From the NCBI GenBank assembly GCA_937967325.1, contig CALBSQ010000223.1:1-16317 (forward strand): 16,317 nucleotides of DNA. The letters run 5' to 3'. Positions 7,931 through 13,859 of this stretch are shown one piece after another (within the stretch, counting starts at the first letter, position 1; each line of letters starts with the position of its first letter). This stretch comes from an uncultured Chloroflexota bacterium. GTDB taxonomy: Bacteria > Chloroflexota > UBA4733. The translations under genes and the position numbers were made by a program. Under the pieces are notes generated by a model. It was not told the origin of the DNA and made no database searches. It was given only the letters and a program-made list of their open reading frames with translations.

Positions 7931-7946
7931 TGTTTCACGTGCAACA
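7931..7946 (-). promoter_or_regulatory. parS: parS-like ParB binding site 4 (perfect match)
   Basis: TGTTTCACGTGCAACA on the plus strand is TGTTGCACGTGAAACA on the minus strand, a full match to the parS consensus TGTTNCACGTGAAACA. It lies just beyond the broken 3' end of the amidase pseudogene and about 200 bases before the ThuA-like gene. It has the opposite orientation to the other three copies. Confidence 0.75.
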
Positions 7947-8071
7947 ATCTCGGATCCCGACGCTTCCCACTCGCGGACGATTGTCGTGCAGTGGTCACAC
8001 GATCCAACCGGCAGGGATGACCTGGCCGGTAACGCGACCGCTCAGTCGCGGCGCGACCGCTCCGCGCGCCA

Positions 8072-8077
8072 TACAAT
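8072..8077 (+). promoter_or_regulatory. Candidate -10 element upstream of the ThuA-like gene
   Basis: TACAAT lies 66 bases before the ThuA-like start, with no good -35 at the usual distance. It marks the left border of the intact gene block. It rests on one hexamer only. Confidence 0.25.
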
Positions 8078-8142
8078 AGGCGCTGCCTGCGATGTCTTGC
8101 CGTCGCGGCGCGAGGGGAGAGCGAGCCAAGGAGACAACAGAC

Positions 8143-8808
8143 ATGGCAGCGGCGATTCGCACGCTGGTCTGGTCGGAGCGGACCGAGCCGGCGGCGATCT
8201 ATCCAGACGGCATCGACGGGGCAATAGCTACCGGTCTGCGCGAAGCCGGCATCGATGCGACGACCGCTCAGCTCGCGCAACCCGATCAGGGCCTCGGCGA
8301 GGAAGCACTCTCGGCTACGGACGTGCTGTTGTGGTGGTCACATCTTCGGCACAAGCAGGTGACCGACGAGACGGTGGATCGCGTCGTCCGCCACATCCGC
8401 GAGCGGGGTATGGGCTTCATCCCTTTGCACTCATCGCTCAACTGCCGGCCGCTCACGGCGCTCCTGGGCAGAGAGCCGTCCATCGCCGGCTGGCGCGAAG
8501 ACGACTGCCCGGAGCACCTGTACACCATCGAGCCGGACCACCCGATTGCGCGAGGCCTGCCCCAACGGATCGTGATTCCCAAAGAAGAGATGTACAGCGA
8601 GCGCTTCGACATCCCGGCGCCTGAGGAGCTGGTGTTCCTGGCCACCTTTGCCCAGGGCGAGGTGTTCCGCGCCGGCTGCTGCTGGACGCGCGGCAACGGT
8701 CGCGTCTTCTACTTCCAACCCGGCCACGAGACCAACCGCGTCTATGACCAGCCGGAGATTCGACATATTCTGGCCAATGCCACGCGCTGGGCCGCCCACC
8801 GCGACTGA
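8143..8808 (+). CDS. ThuA-domain protein
   Basis: This 221-residue protein has the ThuA (trehalose utilisation) fold, a class I glutamine amidotransferase-like domain. Family landmarks are present: an opening strand IRTLVWSER, then YPDGIDGAIATGLREAG, ATDVLLWWSHLRHKQV, the loop GMGFIPLHSSLN, and the closing GRVFYFQPGHETNRVYDQPE. The Cys of true amidotransferases is not in the expected elbow, as is usual for ThuA proteins, which are linked to sugar metabolism without a settled reaction. ATG at 8143 has AAGGAG 9 bases upstream and is preferred to the longer frame from 8092. The RraA-like gene follows 35 bases later, probably in one operon. The protein has no signal peptide and is expected to be cytoplasmic. 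Confidence 0.85.
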   Translation: MAAAIRTLVWSERTEPAAIYPDGIDGAIATGLREAGIDATTAQLAQPDQGLGEEALSATDVLLWWSHLRHKQVTDETVDRVVRHIRERGMGFIPLHSSLNCRPLTALLGREPSIAGWREDDCPEHLYTIEPDHPIARGLPQRIVIPKEEMYSERFDIPAPEELVFLATFAQGEVFRAGCCWTRGNGRVFYFQPGHETNRVYDQPEIRHILANATRWAAHRD

Positions 8809-8843
8809 CCGTAGCCTGGCAATACAGGAAAGGACAGCCTCCC

Positions 8844-9536
8844 ATGATCGATAGCGTCAACCGGCTCACTGAAACGCAGCTCAGGGCCCTCGCCGAGGTC
8901 GACAGCCCGACGATCGCCAATGCGATGGAGACCTTCGGCCGTCACCCGCGGCTGGGCCACTTCGCCGGCTATGACATCCGTTGCCACTATCCGGAGTTGC
9001 CGCCATCGGTGGGCTACACCGTCACGTGCCGCGGCGACAGCACCACCGAAGGCCGCCAAATGGAGCGCGGCCTGGTCCAGCTCTGGGAGGCGCTTGCCCA
9101 GACGCCAGGGCCGACCATCGTGGTGATCCAGGACGTAGGCGCGGACCGTCTGCATTCCTGCCACTGCGGCGAGGTGATGGCCACCACCATGCAGCGGCTT
9201 GGTGCCGTCGCGCTCCTCACCGACGGTGGCGTGCGGGATCTACACGAGGTCCGCGCGCTGGGTGGCTTCCAGTTCTTCGCGCCGGGCCTGGTCGTCGCCC
9301 ACGGCAATCCGCTCATCTTCGATGTCGGCGTTGGCGTCACGATCAGCGGCATGCCCGTAAAGACCGGCGACCTCCTGCACGGCGACGCTAATGGCATCCT
9401 GACCATTCCCCACGCCATCGCCGGCGACATCGTCGACGCGGCGCTCAAGGTTCGCGAGCGCGAAGCGGAGACGCTGCGGCGGATACGGAGCCCCGACTTC
9501 TCCCCACTGGCCGGTCCGCGCCAGTCGGAACACTGA
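8844..9536 (+). CDS. RraA-like aldolase/decarboxylase family protein
   Basis: This is a 230-residue member of the RraA-like/HMG-CHA aldolase family (older annotation: demethylmenaquinone methyltransferase). These enzymes usually form trimers or hexamers and cleave 4-hydroxy-4-methyl-2-oxoglutarate or decarboxylate oxaloacetate using a divalent metal. Visible motifs are SPTIANAMETFG near the N-terminus, IQDVGADRLHSCHCGEVMAT (the GE at 109-110), and LTDGGVRDLHEVRAL, where Arg131 and Asp132 match the substrate- and metal-binding RD pair. The closing MPVKTGDLLHGDANGILTIP is also conserved. ATG at 8844 follows AGGAAAGG. It is 35 bases downstream of the ThuA-like gene and points to hydroxy-acid or sugar-acid breakdown, consistent with the genes further right. 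A role as an RNase E regulator is unlikely given this context. Confidence 0.88.
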   Translation: MIDSVNRLTETQLRALAEVDSPTIANAMETFGRHPRLGHFAGYDIRCHYPELPPSVGYTVTCRGDSTTEGRQMERGLVQLWEALAQTPGPTIVVIQDVGADRLHSCHCGEVMATTMQRLGAVALLTDGGVRDLHEVRALGGFQFFAPGLVVAHGNPLIFDVGVGVTISGMPVKTGDLLHGDANGILTIPHAIAGDIVDAALKVREREAETLRRIRSPDFSPLAGPRQSEH

Positions 9537-9598
9537 GGGCCATGCCTCTGTCCGGTCCGACGTCACAATCGGGCGCTTACTTGTCAGGCGGCAGAATG

Positions 9599-9740
9599 TG
9601 TCTGTAGGGGTAGGCCTTGTGCCTACCCTGGTTGCCGTCGGCAGACTGAGTATCCTCGTTGCGGATCGGTCTGATCCGCCACCAGGCTACCATTGTGGGG
9701 AAGGACATCACGGTAGGCGCAATGCCTACCCCTACAAACA
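9599..9740. repeat. Inverted-repeat element with three hairpins
   Basis: The outer arms are TGTCTGTAGGGGTAGGC (9599-9615) and GCCTACCCCTACAAACA (9724-9740), complementary at 16 of 17 positions. Each arm also belongs to its own hairpin: GGGTAGGC-CTTGT-GCCTACCC at 9608-9628 and GGTAGGC-GCAAT-GCCTACC at 9712-9730. A third hairpin sits between them, GCGGATC-GGTCT-GATCCGC at 9661-9679. All three loops are five bases. The layout resembles a small mobile repeat of REP/MITE type. No open frame of note lies inside. It occupies most of the 335-base gap between the RraA-like and molybdopterin genes. Confidence 0.75.
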
Positions 9741-9831
9741 CGGAGCGGCGACAGACGAACGCAAATCGACGTCCCGTCCGTCGGTTCTACGATAGCATTG
9801 CGTAACATCCCTCGGCTAGCATGGAGTGTCC

Positions 9832-9837
9832 TATAAT
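9832..9837 (+). promoter_or_regulatory. Candidate -10 element for the Mo oxidoreductase/cytochrome b pair
   Basis: A perfect TATAAT lies 34 bases before the ATG at 9872, giving a short leader of about 28 bases. No convincing -35 is present 16-18 bases upstream. It follows the hairpin element and would separate this pair from the RraA operon. Confidence 0.4.
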
Positions 9838-9871
9838 TCAGTGACGACACAACACCATTGGAGACATGGCC

Positions 9872-10534
9872 ATGCAAACGACCTCACCACCACTCAGCCG
9901 CGTGGGACGACGCGTTGTGATGGGCATGCTCGGGGTTGGCGCGCTGGGAATTCTGCTCGGCAAGAGCCTGAATCCGCTTTCCTGGCTGGATGGCCTGGCC
10001 AGCGGCGTCGGCACTTCCAGCTCCCTCGGCTTTCGCATCTATACCGTCAACGGCATCCCGGCGTTCGACCCAGCGACCTGGAAACTGCAGGTGGACGGCA
10101 TGGTCGCCAACCCCATGGAACTGTCCTATGACGACTTGATGAAGCTGCCTCAGACTCAGCAGCAGGGCGTCTTCCACTGTGTGACCGGCTGGAGCGTACC
10201 CAACCTCACCTGGGCCGGCGTCCGCATGACCGACATTCTGCAACAGGTCAGCCCACTGCCTTCCGCCACGCACATGACCCTCTACTCCAGCGACGGCCAG
10301 TATACGGACAATGTTTCCATCGGACAGGCCAGCAAGCCGGACGTGATGCTGGCGCACAGCATGAATGGCGCGCCGCTGCCCCTGGAACAGGGCAAGCCGG
10401 TCCGGCTGATCATCCCCGAGATGTACGGCTACAAGAACGTCAAGTGGGTGAACCGCATCGAGTTCACCAACCAGGCGGTCGCCGGCTACTGGGAGGTGCG
10501 CGGCTACCCGGTCGATGCCTACATCCGCCCGTGA
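9872..10534 (+). CDS. Molybdopterin-dependent oxidoreductase (sulfite-oxidase-fold)
   Basis: This 220-residue protein has the oxidoreductase molybdopterin-binding domain (SUOX fold). The N-terminus has a twin-arginine-like start (residues 9-31: SRVGRRVVMG then a hydrophobic run), so it is probably exported by Tat or anchored facing the outside. The Mo-ligand cysteine is Cys103 in VFHCVTGWSVPNLTWAG, and LIIPEMYGYKNVKWVNRIEF is the conserved closing motif. It is shorter than sulfite oxidase and lacks the dimerisation domain, like MsrP (YedY). ATG at 9872 is chosen over the ATG at 9866 because GGAG at 9860-9863 sits 8 bases before it. Its stop overlaps the GTG of the cytochrome b gene, so they form one unit. 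The substrate is unknown: sulfite, sulfoxides and other oxyanions are all possible. Confidence 0.88.
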   Translation: MQTTSPPLSRVGRRVVMGMLGVGALGILLGKSLNPLSWLDGLASGVGTSSSLGFRIYTVNGIPAFDPATWKLQVDGMVANPMELSYDDLMKLPQTQQQGVFHCVTGWSVPNLTWAGVRMTDILQQVSPLPSATHMTLYSSDGQYTDNVSIGQASKPDVMLAHSMNGAPLPLEQGKPVRLIIPEMYGYKNVKWVNRIEFTNQAVAGYWEVRGYPVDAYIRP

Positions 10535-11214
10535 CCACGCCGGAGCTCGTGCCGCGCTTCAACCGTACCGAGCGCGCCGTCCACTGGACCTACGCAGTCT
10601 GCTTTCTCGTGCTGCTCGGCACCGGGCTCACGATGTACCTGCCGGTGCTCAGCCAGTTCTTCCCCTCCCGCTTCATCTTGCGCCAGCTCCACCTGGCCGC
10701 GGCCTTCTTTCTGTTCACCGCGCCGACGCTAATCGCGCTGCTGGGTGACCGGCGCAGCCTGGCGGCCGACGTCAAGGTCGTCGATGAATGGGACGAGGAC
10801 GATCGCGCCTGGCTCAACGACACGGTGAACGGCTTCCCCACCACGCCGGGCCGGTTCAACGCCGGGCAGAAGCTGAACGCCGCCTTTGTCGCCGGCAGCG
10901 CTCTGGTGTTCCTCGGCACCGGCATTGTCATGGCCATCAACATCTACACGCGCTTCCTGCCGGCCTGGCTGGTGAGCAATGCCAGCCTCATCCACGACCT
11001 CCTTACCTGGCTGGCCCTGTTCGCCTGGCTCGGCCACGTCTTCCTGGCCGGCGTGTACCCGCCCACCCGCGAGTCGCTGCGCGGCATGCTCACCGGGTTC
11101 GTGCGGCGCGATTGGGCGCTCAAGCACCACCCGCGCTGGCTGGAGTCCGTCACGGGCCTCGGTCCCCCAATACTATCGAAGGAGCCTGCGCGCTACAATC
11201 AGCCCGTCGAATGA
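10531..11214 (+). CDS. Di-heme cytochrome b membrane subunit (FdhI/cytochrome b561-like)
   Basis: This 227-residue membrane protein has about four spans, at residues 17-36, 48-71, 115-136 and 152-175. Histidines stand where b-type heme ligands are expected: His18 in ERAVHWTYAV, His54 in LRQLHLAAAF, His155 in LIHDLLTW, and His169 in WLGHVFLAG. The layout matches formate dehydrogenase gamma and Ni,Fe-hydrogenase cytochrome b subunits. A loop between spans 2 and 3 contains the acidic KVVDEWDEDDRAWLND. The start is GTG at 10531, in a GTGA overlap with the molybdopterin gene, which replaces a longer frame from 10444. It probably exchanges electrons between the quinone pool and the molybdopterin subunit, by analogy with MsrPQ, although MsrQ is a different membrane family. 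Confidence 0.88.
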   Translation: MTTPELVPRFNRTERAVHWTYAVCFLVLLGTGLTMYLPVLSQFFPSRFILRQLHLAAAFFLFTAPTLIALLGDRRSLAADVKVVDEWDEDDRAWLNDTVNGFPTTPGRFNAGQKLNAAFVAGSALVFLGTGIVMAINIYTRFLPAWLVSNASLIHDLLTWLALFAWLGHVFLAGVYPPTRESLRGMLTGFVRRDWALKHHPRWLESVTGLGPPILSKEPARYNQPVE

Positions 11215-11227
11215 GAGAGGACGGGGC

Positions 11228-12307
11228 GTGCAGCATTACCCCATCGCCGTCATCGCGGGCGACGGTATCGGTCAGGACGTCATCGCCGAGGGCATCGCTA
11301 CCCTCGACCTGCTCGGCGAGATCACCGGGAGCTACCGTCTCGACTATCAACAGTTCCCCTGGAGCTGCCGCTATTACCTGGAACACGGTCGCATGATGCC
11401 GGAGGGCGGCTTTCAGCAGCTCGAAGCGTTCCCAGCGATCTACTTCGGCGCCTGCGGCTTTCCCGCCTTGGTGCCGGACCACGTCTCTCTGTGGGGCCTG
11501 ATCCTGCCCATCCGCAAGCGCTTCCAGCAATACGTCAACCTCCGGCCCATCCGCCTGTTGCCGGGCTTGCAGGGCCGGCTGCGCGGCAAGGGGCCAGCCG
11601 ACATCGATTTCGTCTGCGTCCGCGAGAATACCGAAGGCGAGTACTCCGGCGCTGGAGGCCGCGTCCACGTGGGCCTTGCCGAGGAGGTGGCAATCCAAAC
11701 GACCATATTCACCCGAGTGGGCGTCGAGCGAATCATCCGTTACGCCTTCGACCTGGCCATCCGAACTGGTCGCCGGCAAGTCAGCAGCGTCACCAAGTCC
11801 AACGCCATGCAATACAACATGGTGTTCTGGGACGAGGTGTTCCAGCAAGTGGCGCGCGACTATCCGAGCATCCGTACCACCCAGTACCACGTCGACGCCA
11901 TGGCCGCCCGCTTTGTCACCAACCCGGAGACGCTGGACGTGGTGGTCGCCTCCAACCTGTTCGCGGACATCCTCACCGACCTGGGCGGCGCCTTGCAAGG
12001 ATCGATGGGCGTGCCGCCGAGCGCGAACATCGATCCCACCCGCCGCTTCCCATCCATGTTCGAGCCGGTACACGGCTCCGCCCCGGACATCGCCGGCAAG
12101 GGCATCGCCAACCCGATTGCCACGTTGTGGGCCGGCCAGATGATGCTGGACTTCCTCGGCCAAACCGAGGCGGCGGCCCTGCTCATGCGCGGAATCGAAG
12201 CTGCCACCACTGAGGGCACGTGCCTGACCCCAGATCTCGGCGGCAAGGCCACCACCGGCGAGGTGGCCGAGGCAGTGCGGGGACATCTGCGGCGGCTCGG
12301 GGGCTGA
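11228..12307 (+). CDS. Tartrate/D-malate dehydrogenase-type NAD-dependent decarboxylating dehydrogenase
   Basis: This 359-residue protein belongs to the isocitrate/isopropylmalate dehydrogenase family and is closest to TtuC/DmlA. The N-terminal strand VIAGDGIGQDVIAEG and YYLEHGRMMPEGGFQQLE are typical. The substrate and metal site is visible in DHVSLWGLILPIRK, FQQYVNLRPIRLLPG, RENTEGEYS (Tyr139), VTKSN (Lys190), and Asp223, Asp247 and Asp251 of the NLFADILTDLGG signature. EPVHGSAPDIAGKGIANP has the NAD-type adenosine loop. In the signature, NLFGD has become NLFAD, a conservative change. GTG at 11228 follows GAGAGGACGG and matches the family N-terminus, trimming a long upstream extension. It starts 13 bases after the cytochrome b stop. 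It likely oxidises tartrate, D-malate or a related 2-hydroxy acid to a 2-keto acid, feeding on from the dehydratase next door. Confidence 0.88.
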   Translation: MQHYPIAVIAGDGIGQDVIAEGIATLDLLGEITGSYRLDYQQFPWSCRYYLEHGRMMPEGGFQQLEAFPAIYFGACGFPALVPDHVSLWGLILPIRKRFQQYVNLRPIRLLPGLQGRLRGKGPADIDFVCVRENTEGEYSGAGGRVHVGLAEEVAIQTTIFTRVGVERIIRYAFDLAIRTGRRQVSSVTKSNAMQYNMVFWDEVFQQVARDYPSIRTTQYHVDAMAARFVTNPETLDVVVASNLFADILTDLGGALQGSMGVPPSANIDPTRRFPSMFEPVHGSAPDIAGKGIANPIATLWAGQMMLDFLGQTEAAALLMRGIEAATTEGTCLTPDLGGKATTGEVAEAVRGHLRRLGG

Positions 12308-12383
12308 TGCGGCCTATCCAGGAGCTGAAGCTCAAGGATGAGTCGCCCCACGCACGGCAAATTCACCGAACCATAAATGGTCC

Positions 12384-12514
12384 GGCTAAGATTACAAAGC
12401 CGGCTAAAGTCGGCTGGGATTCCGTCAACATTGGTATGAAAAGGGTAGAGAAGAGAGGATTATCCGCATCTGACGCGTGCCTAGCCGGCTTTAGCCGGCT
12501 TTGTAATCTTAGCC
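12384..12514. repeat. 32-bp inverted repeat element
   Basis: Arms at 12384-12415 (beginning GGCTAAGATTACAAAGCCGG) and 12483-12514 are reverse complements at 31 of 32 positions, separated by 67 bases. Each arm itself contains a smaller GCCGGC-TAAA-G(T/C)CGGC palindrome. The spacer is A+G-rich. It has no coding content and resembles a MITE or REP-type element. It fills most of the 286-base gap before the dehydratase gene. Confidence 0.8.
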
Positions 12515-12532
12515 TGCCGCTAAAGCGGCAGG
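12513..12532. repeat. 8-bp-stem hairpin adjoining the inverted repeat
   Basis: CCTGCCGC-TAAA-GCGGCAGG is a perfect stem with the same TAAA loop as the small palindromes in the adjacent arms. It touches the right arm of the 12384-12514 repeat and may be part of the same element. No T-run follows, so it is not a typical intrinsic terminator. Confidence 0.55.
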
Positions 12533-12593
12533 TGAATGGCCCGACGCGCGACAACCGCGCCGTTTGGCGCTGACGATCAAGAGGACCATCACC

Positions 12594-13736
12594 GTGAAAA
12601 TCACCGCCATCGACACCTTCCTCGTCAACTCCGGTCACCGTAACCTGGCCTTCGTCCGCGTGCGGACCGACGAAGGCATCGACGGCATCGGCGAGGCGTA
12701 CTCCGCCGGGCCGGACGACGCTACCGAGCGGGTCATTGCCGACTTCGCCACCTGGCTGGTGGGCGAGGACCCAGGCCGCGTCGAGCACCTCTGGGCGCTC
12801 ATGTACAACGGCACGCGTTTCCCCGGTGGTGTCGTCGTCAACGCCGCCATGAGTGGAATCGAGCACGCGCTCTGGGATATCAAAGGCAAAGCTCTCGGCG
12901 TGCCCGTGTACGAGCTACTGGGCGGACCCTGCCGCGACCGCGTGCGGGTCTACCAAAACCCAGGCGGGAGCACGCCGGAAGATATGGCGGAGCGGGCGCA
13001 AGCGCTGATCGCGCGCTACGGCTACACCGCGCTCAAGATCGGGCCGAATCCTGCCAACTACCAGGCGCTCCCCTGGGGCCGCGTCGTGCGCGAGGCGGCG
13101 GCACGGTTAGAAGTCGTCCGGCGCGCGGTAGGCGACGACATCGACATCGGCGTCGACCCTCACGCCACGATCTTCGAGCCGAGCCGGGCGCTCGCCATGG
13201 CGGATGCCTTGCAACCGTATCGCCCCTTCTTCTTCGAGGAGCCGCTCCGTCCGGAAAACGTCGACGCCTTGGTCAAGCTGGCCGGCCAGATCCGCATCCC
13301 CATCGCCACCGGCGAGCTGCTCTATACCAAGTGGCAGTTCCGCGAGCTCCTGCTCAAGCAGGCTGTCGATATCATCCAACCGGACGTTTGTAGTGCCGGC
13401 GGCATCATGGAGTGCAAGAAGATCGCGGCGATGGCCGAGGCCTGCTATGTCACCGTCGCGCCGCACAATCCCATGGGTCCGGTCGCCACGGCAGTCAACG
13501 TCCACCTGGCCGCCGCGATCCCCAACTTCCTGATCCTGGAGTACACCCCGGACGACACGCCGGGACGCCGCGACCTGGTGCAGGAACCAGTCGCGCTCAA
13601 AGACGGCTACCTTGAGCTGCCGCGCCGTCCCGGCCTGGGCATCGAGCTCAACTACGACGCCTTCCCCAAGTATCCCTTCCGCCGCTGGCACCGCGGCTTC
13701 CCCATCCGCGAGGACGGCTCGATGGCATTTATCTAG
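12594..13736 (+). CDS. Enolase-superfamily (mandelate racemase/muconate lactonising) sugar-acid dehydratase
   Basis: This 380-residue protein belongs to the MR/MLE family and is GalD/ManD-like. The N-terminal capping domain (residues 1-120) is followed by a TIM barrel. The catalytic pattern is that of galactonate dehydratase: Lys148 in TALKIGPN, Asp188 and His190 in GVDPH (the DxH motif), Glu215 or Glu216 in FFFEEPL, Glu241 in IATGEL, Asp264 in IIQPD, and His291 in VAPHNPMGPV. Such enzymes dehydrate aldonates to 2-keto-3-deoxy acids using Mg2+. GTG at 12594 has AGAGGA upstream and matches the family start VKITAIDTF, so the TTG at 12564 is not used. The TAG stop lies at the edge of an inverted repeat. 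The LacD-type aldolase further right could split a downstream phosphorylated product. The exact substrate is not decidable here. Confidence 0.9.
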   Translation: MKITAIDTFLVNSGHRNLAFVRVRTDEGIDGIGEAYSAGPDDATERVIADFATWLVGEDPGRVEHLWALMYNGTRFPGGVVVNAAMSGIEHALWDIKGKALGVPVYELLGGPCRDRVRVYQNPGGSTPEDMAERAQALIARYGYTALKIGPNPANYQALPWGRVVREAAARLEVVRRAVGDDIDIGVDPHATIFEPSRALAMADALQPYRPFFFEEPLRPENVDALVKLAGQIRIPIATGELLYTKWQFRELLLKQAVDIIQPDVCSAGGIMECKKIAAMAEACYVTVAPHNPMGPVATAVNVHLAAAIPNFLILEYTPDDTPGRRDLVQEPVALKDGYLELPRRPGLGIELNYDAFPKYPFRRWHRGFPIREDGSMAFI

Positions 13737-13854
13737 CTATCAGCCGTCAGGTATCAGCTATCAGCACGTGCCGTCCGCCCCGGACAAAGCCGTAGGTCAC
13801 CCCTGCTGCTCCGGCGATCGCTGGCTGATAGCTGATACCTGACGGCTGATAGCT
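13735..13854. repeat. Heptamer-built inverted repeat between convergent genes
   Basis: Arms at 13735-13765 and 13824-13854 are perfect 31-base reverse complements with a 58-base spacer. The left arm is made of seven-base units: AGCTATC, AGCCGTC, AGGTATC, AGCTATC, AGC. It fills the space between the dehydratase stop (TAG at 13734-13736, overlapping the arm) and the MFS stop at 13860. A stem here could terminate transcripts from both sides, though no T-run follows either arm. Confidence 0.85.
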
Positions 13855-13859
13855 GGCGT

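Noticed and set aside
12215..12224. GGCACGTGCC as a further parS-like site
   Set aside because: Only the central CACGTG is shared; the GTT and GAAAC parts of the consensus are missing, and it lies in dehydrogenase coding sequence.
11150..12286. 378-residue minus-strand open frame
   Set aside because: It lies antisense to the dehydrogenase gene, which has complete family motifs in the plus frame. The long opening is a GC-rich shadow.
13764..13771. GCACGTGC in the heptamer repeat as a parS-like site
   Set aside because: It has only the CACGTG core plus one base each side, with no match to the outer consensus positions.
13735..13854. Classical intrinsic terminator
   Set aside because: The stem is strong, but the spacer is 58 bases and no T-run follows either arm. 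It is listed as a repeat with possible terminating effect only.
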